Shown in pieces: positions 25,301 to 33,913 of a stretch of 49,213 bases of DNA (the stretch's first letter is position 1; each line of letters starts with the position of its first letter). Made by a program: the position numbers and the translations under genes. The notes under the pieces were generated by a model that made no database searches, was not told the origin of the DNA, and worked only from the letters and a program-made list of their open reading frames with translations. This DNA comes from Intrasporangium oryzae NRRL B-24470 (GTDB lineage: Bacteria > Actinomycetota > Actinomycetes > Actinomycetales > Dermatophilaceae), in NCBI RefSeq assembly GCF_000576595.1, contig NZ_AWSA01000035.1, positions 1 to 49,213 of the forward strand. The letters run 5' to 3'.

Positions 25301-26144
25301 GCCGTGGCACTGGCCGCCGTGCATCGGCCCGACGGAGGTCGTCGGTGCGCCGATGAGCCGCGTCGACTGGGTCTCCACCGACCCGGCGACCGGCTGGTAC
25401 GCGGACGTGCAGACGGCGAGCGGCTGGGAGCAGCGGCACGACAGGGTCAGCTACCAGCCCGGTGCGCACGAGCGCATCGACTGGTTCGCCCCGGTGACGC
25501 ACCCCCGCCTCGGCCCGGGCTTCTGGGGCCCTCGCCGTGACGGCCGGTGGATGGCGATCAACGTGGCCCCGTCCGGTGGCGGCAGCCCGCTCGTCACCGG
25601 TTACGACGACGGCGACGTGACGTCGCGGCTCTACCAGGCGGGCACGCTGCTGCGCACGAGCAAGAGCCAGTCGATCTCGATGACGGTCCCGGCGACCGAC
25701 GGCACCGCCGAGTACCGGTACGAGATGGACACCGCCCGCTCGGCGGCATACGGGACGTCGCTGCGCACCAAGTCCGCGTGGACGTTCCGCACGGGCCAGG
25801 ACATCGGGGACGACTGGCAGTACCTGCCGTTCCTGCAGCTCGGATTCGACGTCACGACCGACCTCGGCAACGCGGTCAAGGCGGGCCCGCACGAGATCCG
25901 GCTCACGGCCGCGCACGTCGCCGGGGTCGTCGGCGGCGGCACCGTGCAGGGCTCGACCCTCGAGGTGTCGACCGACGACGGCGTCACGTGGCGCCCGGCG
26001 AGCCTGCGCTCGACGGGCACCGGCGCGTGGGTCGCGAAGGTCGACGTCCAGGCGGGCCAGTGGATCTCCCTGCGCGCCAAGGCCTGGGACGACAAGGGCA
26101 ACGCCGTCAACCAGGAGGTCATCCGCGCGTACACCGTGCGCTGA
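22356..26144 (+). CDS. Secreted S8-family (subtilisin-like) serine protease
   Basis: A 1,262-residue exported protease. Residues 1-42 are a signal peptide (RRR, then LPVIAGAVALAVGAGVV, cleavage near ALAA). Residues ~45-240 are a propeptide-like region. The catalytic domain has Asp266 (AVLDTGIDQTHPDL), His298 (NGHGTHVAS) and Ser469 (SGTSMATPMVSG), with the oxyanion Asn in AAGNTGAPG. Beta-rich extensions follow, including a PA-like insert (VLVRRSDTVTWRDRAKNAAA) near residue 870. Such long subtilases are typical of soil actinobacteria and degrade external protein. The frame is open upstream, but 22356 gives the signal peptide; GGGA lies eight bases before it. A strong terminator follows. Confidence 0.92.
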   Translation: MSDHPRPVAGPHRRRGLPVIAGAVALAVGAGVVAPTGGALAADAGTTDSARTQPASPTGERTVTLITGDVVHVTTTAQGQQVLTVDRVNDLQGGYQTQSYGGDTYVIPDEAQAYLASGVLDEHLFNITELLDQGYDDASSPALPIIVEYTSTRQRSAATPPGAKLSRTLPSIRGAALTTPRQSSAAFWDAATPRTQRDGTSAATPSGAGTVAGAVPTTTSFGGGIAHIWLDGKVKADLAEAVPQVKAPQAWAAGFDGTGVKVAVLDTGIDQTHPDLAGKLDEVRSFVPGEGTEDVNGHGTHVASTIAGTGAASSGKLKGVAPGADLLVGKVLSNSGSGLNSWIIAGMEWGAANAPVVSMSLGSQEASDGTDPMALAVNRLTEQTGALFVIAAGNTGAPGTIGSPGAADDALTIGAVDKQDRLAYFSSQGPRIGDRALKPDMVAPGMSIVAARSAQSSGTGFYTSKSGTSMATPMVSGAAAIVVQRHPDWKAPQLKAALMSTADGIGTNAPYQFGTGRLDVAKALGPVRATGSAYLGFTDWPHTGDPEQTRDITYTNSSDQPVDLALQTNVNGPTGPVTDLVHLSASTVTVPANGSATVHVAADPDDVSGVGAFTGTVTATSADGAVSLRTSVGLVKEEERYSLNIHMVGRDGKPAGGFAYVYRYGDDRSSTVPIDPETGMASAQRLLPGKYMVTSWMPVPGAHGPDSAGVALLGTPEMTLGKDTTVTLDARAANLVSVTTPRPSEDSYRRTEWFRSTGDAGQYQTFAASYTSTPAVQDVLAAPVTAPAAGAYEFQTRWRRVAPRLELTAAYDKRVKLDEVYQAGTLRLDGKRTFATVWAGIGDAAAYADLDVKGKAVLVRRSDTVTWRDRAKNAAAAGAALLVIVNDRAGTLYEPTGGVNLPVVSLTKAQGDPVAAAAEAGKLTLESDATEFAPYLYDLVKHYEGRIPEDLSYEPTETELARVDTTFNGTEGLVFELRADCRPWHWPPCIGPTEVVGAPMSRVDWVSTDPATGWYADVQTASGWEQRHDRVSYQPGAHERIDWFAPVTHPRLGPGFWGPRRDGRWMAINVAPSGGGSPLVTGYDDGDVTSRLYQAGTLLRTSKSQSISMTVPATDGTAEYRYEMDTARSAAYGTSLRTKSAWTFRTGQDIGDDWQYLPFLQLGFDVTTDLGNAVKAGPHEIRLTAAHVAGVVGGGTVQGSTLEVSTDDGVTWRPASLRSTGTGAWVAKVDVQAGQWISLRAKAWDDKGNAVNQEVIRAYTVR

Positions 26145-26170
26145 CCGTGCACTGACCGGCAGAACGGACC

Positions 26171-26206
26171 CCGGAGCCCCGGCCACGACAGTGGCCGGGG
26201 CTCCGG
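26171..26206 (+). terminator. Terminator of the subtilase gene
   Basis: CCGGAGCCCCGGCCAC (26171-26186) and GTGGCCGGGGCTCCGG (26191-26206) form a perfect 16-bp stem with a GACA loop, 26 bases after the stop codon. Confidence 0.85.
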
Positions 26207-26301
26207 CACGTCGATGTATCAGAGGCGGGGTATGCCGCTCTGAACGGTTGTCGGCGAAGGTGCAGGCACGCGCGCACGACGGACATCACCCTCACGGGTT
26301 G

Positions 26302-26331
26302 GCGCTGGGCGGGGCCTGAACCGCCCAGCGC
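26302..26331 (-). terminator. Terminator of bioQ
   Basis: GCGCTGGGCGG (26302-26312) and CCGCCCAGCGC (26321-26331) form a perfect 11-bp stem, starting 16 bases past the bioQ stop codon on the minus strand. Confidence 0.7.
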
Positions 26332-26347
26332 TTCGCCGTACCGGGAC

Positions 26348-26905
26348 TCAGGACGGGCGCTCGATGCCCCGCAGGATGACGCCGATGCCGACCTCGAACG
26401 CCTTGGCCGCCTCGGCCGGTGAGGGGGGCGAGACGTCCGGCTCCGCCGCCTCCGCCCTGCGCCGGTCGTGCTCGATGCCGACCGAGCCGAGGACGTGGTG
26501 GACGACGAGCTCGGCCACGGCGTCCCGCTCCGCCGGGGCCACGCCGAGGCGCCCGACGAGGCGCACGACGTCACGGAGCGGGCGCACGGACCCCGGCTCC
26601 ACGGCATACGCGAGGGCGACGACCTCCGCTCCGTCGGGAACCTGGAGGACCGCCTCGCGGATGGCCGAGGCGAGCGAGGCGAGCGACTCGGCCGGCGGGC
26701 GCTCCGGGTGCGGCTCCTCGATCCGGGCCAGCAGCGCGTCCGCCACCTCGACGAGGAGCTCCTGCTTGCTCGCCACGTGCCAGTAGAGGGCTCCCGGCTG
26801 GACGTCGAGCTCGCGCGCGAGGCGACGCATCGAGAGGTCGGCGAGGCCGTAGCGGCGGAGGATGTCAACGGCCGTGCCGACGACCTGCTCACGGCTGAGC
26901 GCCAC
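26348..26905 (-). CDS. bioQ: TetR-family regulator of biotin genes, BioQ type
   Basis: A 185-residue TetR/AcrR regulator. Residues 1-50 are the helix-turn-helix (LSREQVVGTAVDILRRYGLA, then MRRLARELDVQPGALYWHV). The C-terminal domain is of the TetR_C_1 kind (LVVHHVLGSVGIE). It is divergent from bioBAFD and the gap holds two TGAAC-N3-GTTCA sites, the form described for BioQ in Corynebacterium and Mycobacterium. That context, not sequence alone, gives the name. The GTG at 26905 has GGGGAGG six bases upstream; a TAGGCT -10 lies at 26942-26937. It likely represses biotin synthesis when biotin is plentiful. Confidence 0.8.
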   Translation of the reverse strand: MALSREQVVGTAVDILRRYGLADLSMRRLARELDVQPGALYWHVASKQELLVEVADALLARIEEPHPERPPAESLASLASAIREAVLQVPDGAEVVALAYAVEPGSVRPLRDVVRLVGRLGVAPAERDAVAELVVHHVLGSVGIEHDRRRAEAAEPDVSPPSPAEAAKAFEVGIGVILRGIERPS

Positions 26906-26926
26906 GACCAACCTCCCCTGCGTCCT

Positions 26927-26985
26927 TTGACAGCCGAGCCTAGCGACTCGGCATACTGAACACCGTTCAAGTTGAACACCGTTCA
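26927..26985. promoter_or_regulatory. bio control region with two BioQ-type operators
   Basis: TGAAC-ACC-GTTCA occurs twice, at 26957-26969 and 26973-26985, 16 bp apart centre to centre. A plus-strand promoter candidate is TTGACA (26927-26932) with CATACT (26952-26957), spacer 19 bp, so the first operator abuts the -10 and the second covers early transcribed sequence. A minus-strand TAGGCT for bioQ (26942-26937) lies in the same segment. Confidence 0.8.
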
Positions 26986-27010
26986 AGCCCCTGCCGCAAG
27001 GAGCGCCTCC

Positions 27011-28108
27011 ATGACGCCGTCGTCCACCTCGTTCGACCAGCTCGCCGACCGGATCCTCGCCGGCGGCGCCGCCTCTCCCGAGGAGGCCCTCGCCGTGCTG
27101 CGAGCCGACGACGACGAGCTGCTCCCTCTCGTCGCGGCGGCCGGGCGCCTGCGCCGCGAGCACTTCGGCAAGACGGTCAAGGTCAACTACCTCGTCAACC
27201 TCAAGTCGGGCCTCTGCCCCGAGGACTGCCACTACTGCTCGCAGCGCCTCGGTTCGCAGGCCGACATCCTCACGTACACGTGGCTCAAGACCGATGAGGC
27301 GGTGGAGCAGGCGACCGCGGGACTCCGGGGCGGCGCGACACGCATCTGCATGGTCTCGAGCGGGCGCGGCCCGACCGACCGTGACATCGAGCGGGTCGCC
27401 GGCATGGTCGGGGCCCTCAAGGAGGAGCACCCTCAGGTCGAGGTCTGCGCCTGCCTCGGGCTGCTCAAGGACGGCCAGGCGGAGCGCCTCCGCGAGGCGG
27501 GGGTCGACGCCTACAACCACAACATCAACACGGCCGAGTCCCACCACGACGAGATCGTCACGAGTCACACCTACGCCGACAGGGTCGACACGGTGACGAA
27601 GGCCAAGGACGCCGGCCTGTCCCCCTGCTCCGGACTCATCGCCGGCCTCGGCGAGACCGACGAACAGCTCGTCGAGGCGCTCTTCGCCCTCAAGGCCCTC
27701 GACTCCGACTCGATCCCGGTCAACTTCCTCATGCCCTTCGACGGCACCCCGCTCGAGGGCACGTGGGAGCTCTCGCCGGCGCGCTGCCTCAAGATCCTTG
27801 CGATGGCCCGCTTCGTCTGCCCCGACCGGGAGATCCGCATCGCCGGCGGGCGTGAGATGCACCTCCGCTCGCTCCAGGGGCTTGCGCTCCACGTCGCCAA
27901 CTCGATCTTCCTCGGCGACTACCTCACGTCCGAGGGGCAGGCCGCAGAGGCCGACCTCGAGCTCATCCGCGACAACGGGTTCGTCATCCTCGGGGCACCG
28001 GACGGTGCCCTCGATGACGGCCCCGAGCCGGTCCTCGCCGGGGTCGCGTCCCACGACCCCGTCAAGCGCCGCCGCGGCGCCGGCACGGACGCGTCGCCCA
28101 ATGCCTGA
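27011..28108 (+). CDS. bioB: Biotin synthase
   Basis: Radical SAM enzyme of 365 residues that inserts sulfur into dethiobiotin to make biotin. The [4Fe-4S] ligands are C69, C73 and C76 (CPEDCHYC). Conserved stretches [43 protein letters not shown] and [11 protein letters not shown] are all present; the Arg of the last motif binds the [2Fe-2S] cluster. The ATG at 27011 follows AAGGAG by seven bases; an upstream in-frame ATG (26972) would sit inside the operators. First gene of bioB-bioA-bioF-bioD; its end overlaps bioA by eight bases. Confidence 0.96.
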   Translation: MTPSSTSFDQLADRILAGGAASPEEALAVLRADDDELLPLVAAAGRLRREHFGKTVKVNYLVNLKSGLCPEDCHYCSQRLGSQADILTYTWLKTDEAVEQATAGLRGGATRICMVSSGRGPTDRDIERVAGMVGALKEEHPQVEVCACLGLLKDGQAERLREAGVDAYNHNINTAESHHDEIVTSHTYADRVDTVTKAKDAGLSPCSGLIAGLGETDEQLVEALFALKALDSDSIPVNFLMPFDGTPLEGTWELSPARCLKILAMARFVCPDREIRIAGGREMHLRSLQGLALHVANSIFLGDYLTSEGQAAEADLELIRDNGFVILGAPDGALDDGPEPVLAGVASHDPVKRRRGAGTDASPNA

Positions 28109-29447
28109 GCGTGCGGCCGGCGTCGGCCTCGCGGACCGCGACCGCGGGCTCGTCTGGCACCCCTACGCCCCCCTCGACGGCCCTGAGCCGTATGCCGTGT
28201 CCGCGGCCTCGGGCGTCCGTCTGACCCTCACCGACCGGGCGGGCACGACCACCGAGGTCATCGACGCGATGGCCTCGTGGTGGTGCGCGATCCACGGCTA
28301 CCGTCACCCCGTCCTCGACGCGGCGGCGCACGCGCAGGTCGACCGCTTCAGCCACGTCATGTTCGGCGGCCTGACCCACGAGCCCGCGGTCGCGCTTGCC
28401 GAGCGACTCACGGCCATCGCGCCCGGCCCGATGGCCCACGTCTTCTTCGCCGACTCGGGCTCGGTGTCGGTGGAGGTCGCGCTCAAGCTGACCCTGCAGT
28501 ACCAGGCGGCGGTCGGGCGGCCCGGACGGCAACGGTTCCTCACCGTGCGCGGGGGCTACCACGGCGACACCTTCGCGGCGATGAGCGTCTGCGACCCGGT
28601 CGACGGCATGCACTCGGCCTTCCCGGGCGCCCTCGCCCGACACGTGTTCGCGCCCCGTCCGCCGGCCGCCCGGCTCGTTGTGGGCGGTGACGGCGCCGAG
28701 CGCTGGGAGACCGACGAGAGCGCCCTGGCCGAGTGGGAGACCACCTTCCGGGAGCTCGCGGCAGCGCACGCCGACGAGATCGCCGGCATCATCGTCGAGC
28801 CGGTCCTGCAGGGCGCTGGCGGCATGTACGTCTACCACCCCGACTGCCTCCGGACGATGCGGTCCGTTGCCGACGAGCTCGGCCTGCTCCTCGTGGCCGA
28901 CGAGATCGCGACGGGGTTCGGGCGCACCGGGCGGCTGTTCGCCTCGGAGTGGGCCGACGCGGCTCCGGACGTCCTCTGCGTCGGCAAGGCGCTGACCGGG
29001 GGCTACCTCACCCTCGCGGCGGTGCTCACGACGCTGGCCGTCGGCGCGGCCGTCACGCGCTCGGAGTTCCGGGCCCTGCTCCACGGGCCGACATTCATGG
29101 CCAACCCGCTCGCGTGTGCGGTGGCCGGAGCCTCGCTCGACCTCCTCGAGACGCGCTGGAAGGACGACGTCGCCCGCGTGGGTGCCGCCCTCGCGACGGG
29201 CCTCGCCCCGGCCAGGGAGCACCCGGCCGTCCGCGACGTGCGCAGCCTGGGCGCCGTGTTCGTCGTGCAGCTCCACGGTCCGGTCGACGTTCCGGCCGTG
29301 ACGCGTGCCGCCGTGCGCCGCGGGGTGTGGGTGCGCCCGTTCCGCGACCTCGTCTACACGATGCCGCCCTACGTCAGCAGCGACGAGGACGTCGCCACGA
29401 TCGCCGCAGCCGTCATCGGCGCCGTCGACGAGGTGCACGGCTCATGA
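28101..29447 (+). CDS. bioA: Adenosylmethionine-8-amino-7-oxononanoate aminotransferase
   Basis: PLP-dependent class III aminotransferase of 448 residues that converts KAPA to DAPA with S-adenosylmethionine as amino donor. Landmarks: [10 protein letters not shown] near the N-terminus, [55 protein letters not shown] (Asp for PLP) and the Schiff-base Lys in [19 protein letters not shown] is specific to BioA among its relatives. Start overlaps the end of bioB, stop overlaps bioF by four bases (ATGA). Confidence 0.95.
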   Translation: MPERAAGVGLADRDRGLVWHPYAPLDGPEPYAVSAASGVRLTLTDRAGTTTEVIDAMASWWCAIHGYRHPVLDAAAHAQVDRFSHVMFGGLTHEPAVALAERLTAIAPGPMAHVFFADSGSVSVEVALKLTLQYQAAVGRPGRQRFLTVRGGYHGDTFAAMSVCDPVDGMHSAFPGALARHVFAPRPPAARLVVGGDGAERWETDESALAEWETTFRELAAAHADEIAGIIVEPVLQGAGGMYVYHPDCLRTMRSVADELGLLLVADEIATGFGRTGRLFASEWADAAPDVLCVGKALTGGYLTLAAVLTTLAVGAAVTRSEFRALLHGPTFMANPLACAVAGASLDLLETRWKDDVARVGAALATGLAPAREHPAVRDVRSLGAVFVVQLHGPVDVPAVTRAAVRRGVWVRPFRDLVYTMPPYVSSDEDVATIAAAVIGAVDEVHGS

Positions 29448-30598
29448 GCTCGCGAGACGTCTGGGGCGAGTGGCTCACCGAGCGCGGCGAGCTGCGACGG
29501 CAGCGCGGGACCGAGCGCTTCGACGCGATCCTGCGCCAGGGCCGCGACGACGGCCTGCTCGACCTCGCCTCGAACGACTACCTCGGCCTTGCGCAGGACG
29601 AGCGCGTCGTCGCGGCGGCGCGCGAGGCGCTCGGGCACTACGGCACCTCGGCCTCCGCCTCCCGCCTCGTCACGGGGACGCTTCCCGTGCACCGAGAACT
29701 CGAGTCGGCGCTCGCCCGACTCACGGGCCAACCCACGGGGCTCGTCTTCTCCACGGGGTATGCCGCCAACCTCGGCGTGCTGACCGCCCTCACCGGGCGC
29801 GGGGCGCAGATCCTCCTCGACGCCCACGCGCATGCGTCGCTCCACGACGCGGCCCGGATGTCGAGGGTCCCCTACGCGACCTTCGCGCACAACGACCCCG
29901 TGGCCCTCGACGCCGCACTGGCCGAGCGCGCCGGGTCGCGGGTCGTCGTCGCGGTGGAGTCGATCTACTCCGTCCTCGGTGACGCCGCTCCCCTGCTCGA
30001 GCTCGCGTCGGTGTGCGACCGCCACGGGGCGCTCCTCGTCGTCGACGAGGCGCACGGCGTCGGCGTCGCAGGCGCCGGCCGGGGACTCGTGCGCGAGCTC
30101 GGCCTCGCCGGCGACCCGCGCGTCGTCGTGACCGCCACGCTGTCCAAGGCGCTCGGCTCGCAGGGCGGCGCCGTCCTCGCGCCGGCCGCGATCCGCGACC
30201 ACCTCGTCAACACGGCGCGCAGCTTCATCTTCGACACCGGGCTCGCCCCGGCGTCGGCGGCGGCCGCCCTCGCAGCCGTGCGGATCGTCGAGGCAGAGCC
30301 GGGTCTCGCAGGCCGGGTCCGGGCCAACGCGGCCGCGATCAGCGCGGCGTTCGGCACCGAGCAGGCGGCCGGCGCCGTCCAGTCGGTCCCCATGCCCGAC
30401 GCCGACACCGCAGTCGCGGCCTGTCTCGACCTGCGCGCGCAGGGCGTCCTCGTCGGGTGCTTCCGGCCCCCGAGCGTGCCCGACGGCGTGTCCCGCCTGC
30501 GCGTCACCGCTCGGGCCGACCTCTCCCCCGCCGAGGTGCAGGAGGCCACCCGCCAGATCCGCGCCGTCGTGCACCGCGCCCAGGACGTGATCGCATGA
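29444..30598 (+). CDS. bioF: 8-amino-7-oxononanoate synthase
   Basis: PLP enzyme of 384 residues that condenses pimeloyl-ACP/CoA with alanine to give KAPA. Conserved features: [59 protein letters not shown] (Asp and His contacting PLP) and the Lys in [13 protein letters not shown]. It overlaps bioA and bioD by four bases at each end, showing tight translational coupling. It could in principle serve as a related 2-amino-3-ketobutyrate ligase, but the context is biotin. Confidence 0.95.
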   Translation: MSSRDVWGEWLTERGELRRQRGTERFDAILRQGRDDGLLDLASNDYLGLAQDERVVAAAREALGHYGTSASASRLVTGTLPVHRELESALARLTGQPTGLVFSTGYAANLGVLTALTGRGAQILLDAHAHASLHDAARMSRVPYATFAHNDPVALDAALAERAGSRVVVAVESIYSVLGDAAPLLELASVCDRHGALLVVDEAHGVGVAGAGRGLVRELGLAGDPRVVVTATLSKALGSQGGAVLAPAAIRDHLVNTARSFIFDTGLAPASAAAALAAVRIVEAEPGLAGRVRANAAAISAAFGTEQAAGAVQSVPMPDADTAVAACLDLRAQGVLVGCFRPPSVPDGVSRLRVTARADLSPAEVQEATRQIRAVVHRAQDVIA

Positions 30599-31329
30599 GC
30601 TCCCTCCCGCGGACGGGCGGCACCCTTCCCGGTGTCATCGTGGTCACCGGCACGGACACCGATGTCGGCAAGACGGTTGCGACGGCGGCGATCGCGGCCC
30701 TGCTCGTCGGAGCGGGGCGGAGCGTCGCGGCATACAAGCCGACGCAGACCGGGGTCGCGCCCGGCGCGCCGGGCGACATGGCCGAGGTGGCCCGCCTCGC
30801 GGCCGCCGACGTCGCCGAGGGGGTGCGCCTCCTGGAGCCGATGGCGCCGCGGCCCGCCGCCGCCCTCGAGGACGAGCCCCTGCCCACCCTGTCCGAGCAC
30901 GCCGCCGCGATCGCGGCGCTCGCCCGCACCCACGACCACGTCCTCGTCGAGGGAGCGGGCGGTCTGCTCGTCGAGCTGACCGGGCGCGGAGAGACGCTCG
31001 CCGACCTCGCCATGGCCCTGCCCGGCAGCGGCGCCGTCGTCGTCACCCGGGCCGCCCTCGGCACGCTGAACCACACGATGCTGACGCGAGAAGCCGTGTC
31101 CCACAGAGGGATCGATCAACTCGGAGTCATTATCGGCTCATGGCCGAGCGACCCCGGCCCCGTCGAGACGACGAACCGGGAGTATCTCGCCGACCTCTCC
31201 GAGGGACTGCTCGGGGCGATCCCGGCCGGTGCTCCCGGGCTTCTCCCGGACGTGTTCCGCGCCGAGGCACCGGGGTGGCTGCCGGGCCTCGCGCGCCTCC
31301 TCTCGCCTCAGCGCTTGGGCACGCCCTGA
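30595..31329 (+). CDS. bioD: Dethiobiotin synthetase
   Basis: ATP-dependent carboxylase of 244 residues that closes the ureido ring from DAPA and CO2. The P-loop is GTDTDVGKTVATAAI (residues 19-33), followed by AAYKPTQTG and the Mg2+/substrate loop VEGAGGLLVEL. Last gene of the operon. Its 3' end overlaps the end of the convergent cimA by 22 bases, so no room is left for a separate terminator. Pimelate-forming genes (bioC, bioH, bioI, bioW) are not in the window. Confidence 0.94.
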   Translation: MSSLPRTGGTLPGVIVVTGTDTDVGKTVATAAIAALLVGAGRSVAAYKPTQTGVAPGAPGDMAEVARLAAADVAEGVRLLEPMAPRPAAALEDEPLPTLSEHAAAIAALARTHDHVLVEGAGGLLVELTGRGETLADLAMALPGSGAVVVTRAALGTLNHTMLTREAVSHRGIDQLGVIIGSWPSDPGPVETTNREYLADLSEGLLGAIPAGAPGLLPDVFRAEAPGWLPGLARLLSPQRLGTP

Positions 31330-32888
31330 CGGATCAGGCCGTGCACGATGCCGTCGGTGAGGGCACGCCACGAGGCCGCGAGGATCGACCCGGCGACACC
31401 GATCGTGTCCCATGACGTCTCGCCGTCGGACGTCTCGATGAGCACGCGCGTCACGGCGTCGGTGCCGTGGGACGCGTCGAGGATGCGGACCTTGAAGTCG
31501 ATGAGCTCGAGCTTCTCGATTTCGGGGTAGGCCCGACTGAGGGCGTCGCGCAAGGCGTGGTCGAGGGCGTTGACGGGACCGTTGCCCTCCCCCGTCGCGA
31601 TGAGCCGCATACCGTCGGCGTGGAGCTTGACCGTCGCCTCGGACGTGGCGTCCCCCGAGCCGGACGAGTCGGTGATGACGCGCCACGACTCGACGGAGAA
31701 GTAGTCGGTGCACCCGGGCTCGAGCGCCTCCCGGAGCATCAGCTCGACCGTCGCGTCGGCGGCGTCGAAGGTCCAGCCCTTCAGCTCGAGGTCCTTGACC
31801 GTGGCGAGGACGCTCGCGACGACGTCGGGGCGGTCGGACAGGTCGAGGCCGGCCTCGCGGGCCTTGAGCTCGATGCTCGCCCGCCCGGCCATGTCGGACA
31901 CGAGCGTCCGCATCCCGTTGCCGACGAGGGCGGGGTCCATGTGCTGGTAGAGGTCGGGGTCGACCTTGAGGGCGCTCGCGTGCAGCCCGGCCTTGTGGGC
32001 GAAGGCGCTCGCGCCGACGTAGGGCTGGCGGCTGTAGGCCGGGACGTTGGTGACCTCGCTGATCGCGTGGGCGATGTGCATGGCCCGGCGGAACGACTCG
32101 GGCTCCATGACCGTGAGGCCGAGCTTGAACTGGAGGTTGGCGGCGACGGTGATCAGGTCGGCGTTGCCCGTCCGCTCGCCGTAGCCGTTGACCGTGCCCT
32201 GCACGTGCGTCGCACCGGCTCGGACGGCCGCGACGGAGTTGGCGGCGGCGCAGCCGGTGTCGTTGTGGCAGTGGGCGCCGACGCGCGCGCCGGTCTGCGC
32301 GATGACGTCGGCGACGACGTGCTCGACCTGGTGGGGCAGCATCCCGCCGTTGGTGTCGCAGAGGACGACGACCTCGGCCCCCGCCTCGTGCGCCGTCCGC
32401 ACGACCGACAGGGCGTAGTCGCGGTCGAGGTGCCAGCCGTCGAAGAAGTGCTCGCAGTCGAGGAACACGCGGCGGCCCTGGCCGACCAGGAAGCCGACGG
32501 TGTCGCGGACCATCGCGAGGTTCTCGTCGAGCGTCGTGCGCAGGGCCTGCTCGACGTGGCGCACGTGCGACTTGGCGACGAGGCAGACGACGGAGGCGCC
32601 GGAGTCGACGAGCGCTCGGACGAGCGTGTCCTCGGCTGCGACGCCCCCCGCGCGACGGGTCGCCCCGAAGGCGGCGAGCGTCGCACGGCGCAGGTGCAGC
32701 TCGCTCTTGGCGCGCTCGAAGAACTCGGTGTCCTTCGGGTTCGCTCCGGGCCAGCCGCCCTCGATGAAGTCGACTCCGAGGTCGTCGAGCAGGCCGGCAA
32801 TGGCCAGCTTGTCCGACACCGAGAGGTTGAGCCCCTCCTGTTGGGCGCCGTCGCGCAGGGTGGTGTCGTACACGTGCAGGGCTTCCAT
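31308..32888 (-). CDS. cimA: Citramalate synthase
   Basis: Enzyme of 526 residues that condenses pyruvate and acetyl-CoA to (R)-citramalate, the entry to 2-oxobutyrate and isoleucine without threonine. The HMGL/LeuA barrel shows VYDTTLRDGAQQEGLNLSV (residues 5-23), FIEGGWPGANPKD, and the metal HxH in GAHCHNDTGCAAANS. The C-terminal ~130 residues are the LeuA-type allosteric domain. The start at 32888 matches the family; only a weak AAGG precedes it. It is transcribed behind a leader-peptide attenuator at 33026-33115, and citramalate needs the LeuCD encoded in the same window. Confidence 0.93.
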   Translation of the reverse strand: MEALHVYDTTLRDGAQQEGLNLSVSDKLAIAGLLDDLGVDFIEGGWPGANPKDTEFFERAKSELHLRRATLAAFGATRRAGGVAAEDTLVRALVDSGASVVCLVAKSHVRHVEQALRTTLDENLAMVRDTVGFLVGQGRRVFLDCEHFFDGWHLDRDYALSVVRTAHEAGAEVVVLCDTNGGMLPHQVEHVVADVIAQTGARVGAHCHNDTGCAAANSVAAVRAGATHVQGTVNGYGERTGNADLITVAANLQFKLGLTVMEPESFRRAMHIAHAISEVTNVPAYSRQPYVGASAFAHKAGLHASALKVDPDLYQHMDPALVGNGMRTLVSDMAGRASIELKAREAGLDLSDRPDVVASVLATVKDLELKGWTFDAADATVELMLREALEPGCTDYFSVESWRVITDSSGSGDATSEATVKLHADGMRLIATGEGNGPVNALDHALRDALSRAYPEIEKLELIDFKVRILDASHGTDAVTRVLIETSDGETSWDTIGVAGSILAASWRALTDGIVHGLIRQGVPKR

Positions 32889-33025
32889 GACCTTGATTGT
32901 CCCTTGATCTCGGTGTCGAACGAACGACCGTCCAGTGACCGTCCGCGTCTCGTGCTCTTCACGTATGCCGCTCGGCTGGGTGTGGCTTCGCGGCGTCTCC
33001 CTCAGGGGTGGGTCGGGAAACAAAA

Positions 33026-33074
33026 AGACCCCCCAGGGTTGGGAGGTCTGCGCGACGAGGGTGTCTCGTCGCGC
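33026..33074 (-). promoter_or_regulatory. Attenuator of cimA: pause hairpin and intrinsic terminator
   Basis: In the direction of transcription, GCGCGACGAG-ACACC-CTCGTCGCGC (33074-33050, 10-bp stem) begins at the leader stop codon and is followed at once by a terminator: AGACCTCCCA (33049-33040), ACCC loop, TGGGGGGTCT (33035-33026), then TTTTTGTTT (33026-33018). The terminator is 137 bases before cimA, so reading through it is required for expression. Confidence 0.8.
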
Positions 33075-33115
33075 TATCCGATAATGAGCGTGGCGGTGGC
33101 CACGAGTCGCTTCAT
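33074..33115 (-). CDS. Branched-chain amino acid leader peptide of cimA
   Basis: A 13-codon ORF, MKRLVATATLIIG, with five Leu/Val/Ile codons and two adjacent Ile codons (ATT ATC) just before the last Gly codon and stop. A promoter fits directly upstream on the minus strand (TTTCGC, 17 bp, TACATT), placing the start codon about ten bases after the -10. Stop codon and the first hairpin touch. Together this is the layout of ilv/leu-type attenuation; ribosome stalling at scarce Ile or Leu would favour cimA expression. Confidence 0.75.
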   Translation of the reverse strand: MKRLVATATLIIG

Positions 33116-33188
33116 CACAGGGTCAATGTAGGGCGGGGTCTCGCCGGGCGAAACCATGGGTCCGCATCGTGGACCGGCCCTCGGCCCG

Positions 33189-33902
33189 CTAGGCAGGAGC
33201 AGCCGCCGCGACCAGGGCCTCGAAGAGCCTGGGGTCAGAGCCGTGCTCGGGATGCCACTGGACGGCGAGGCGGAAGCGGGCTGCCGGGTCCTCCATCCCC
33301 TCGAGGGTGCCGTCCGAGGCCCAGGCCGACGCGACGTACCCGGGGTGGTCGGCGACCGACTGGTGGTGATAGCTCGGGGCGTCGTCGACCCGCGGGCCGA
33401 GGATGTCGGCCGTCCGGGTCCCGGCGACCGTGTCGACCGGGTGGGCGCCGTACGTCGCCGGCGCGGGCGAGTGCTCGTCGTGGCCGACGTACTCGGGCAG
33501 GTGCTGCACGAGGGACCCGCCGGCGGCGACGGCCATGACCTGCATCCCCCGGCAGATCCCGAGGACGGGCAGGTCCAGCTCGCGCGTCACGGTCGCGATG
33601 GCGAGCTCGGTCGTGTCGCGGTCGGGCCGGGAGGACTGGACGCTCGGGTGGCGCTCAGCGGCATACAGCTCGGGGGCGACGTCGACGCCGCCCGCGATGA
33701 TGACGCCGTCGAGGCGGACGAGGAGCTCGCGGACGAGCTCCTCGTCGCCGTCGTGGCGGGGCGGGATGAGCACGGCGATGCCTCCCGCCTCCTCGACCTT
33801 GCGCACGTAGGCGTGCGGCAGGAGCGCCGACGGGACGTCGACCCAGGCACCGCGGGTGGCCGGCTCGACGTACGTGGTGATCCCGATGACGGGACGGCGC
33901 AT
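33189..33902 (-). CDS. Gamma-glutamyl amide hydrolase (class I glutamine amidotransferase fold, PuuD-like)
   Basis: A 237-residue peptidase C26-type hydrolase. Cys117 in GICRGMQ is the nucleophile, with a C-terminal His/Glu in VQWHPEHGSD; it starts MRRPVIGITTYVEPATRGAW as PuuD-like enzymes do. Expected to remove the gamma-glutamyl group from an oxidised gamma-glutamylated amine, releasing glutamate. It matches the position of mycobacterial Rv2859c beside glnA4. ATG at 33902 has GGAGG six bases upstream. Last gene of the eight-gene operon, 11 bases after the SDR gene. Confidence 0.88.
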   Translation of the reverse strand: MRRPVIGITTYVEPATRGAWVDVPSALLPHAYVRKVEEAGGIAVLIPPRHDGDEELVRELLVRLDGVIIAGGVDVAPELYAAERHPSVQSSRPDRDTTELAIATVTRELDLPVLGICRGMQVMAVAAGGSLVQHLPEYVGHDEHSPAPATYGAHPVDTVAGTRTADILGPRVDDAPSYHHQSVADHPGYVASAWASDGTLEGMEDPAARFRLAVQWHPEHGSDPRLFEALVAAAAPA

Positions 33903-33913
33903 CGTGGGCCTCC

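Noticed and set aside
22698-26186. A 1,162-codon open frame antisense to the subtilase
   Set aside because: It mirrors the subtilase codons, has low-complexity Arg/Val/Asp/Gly composition, no signal or domain, and no ribosome site.
32889-33188. A riboswitch (for example T-box or SAM) upstream of cimA
   Set aside because: No T-box or aptamer core is visible; a short Leu/Val/Ile ORF with hairpin and terminator explains the region better.
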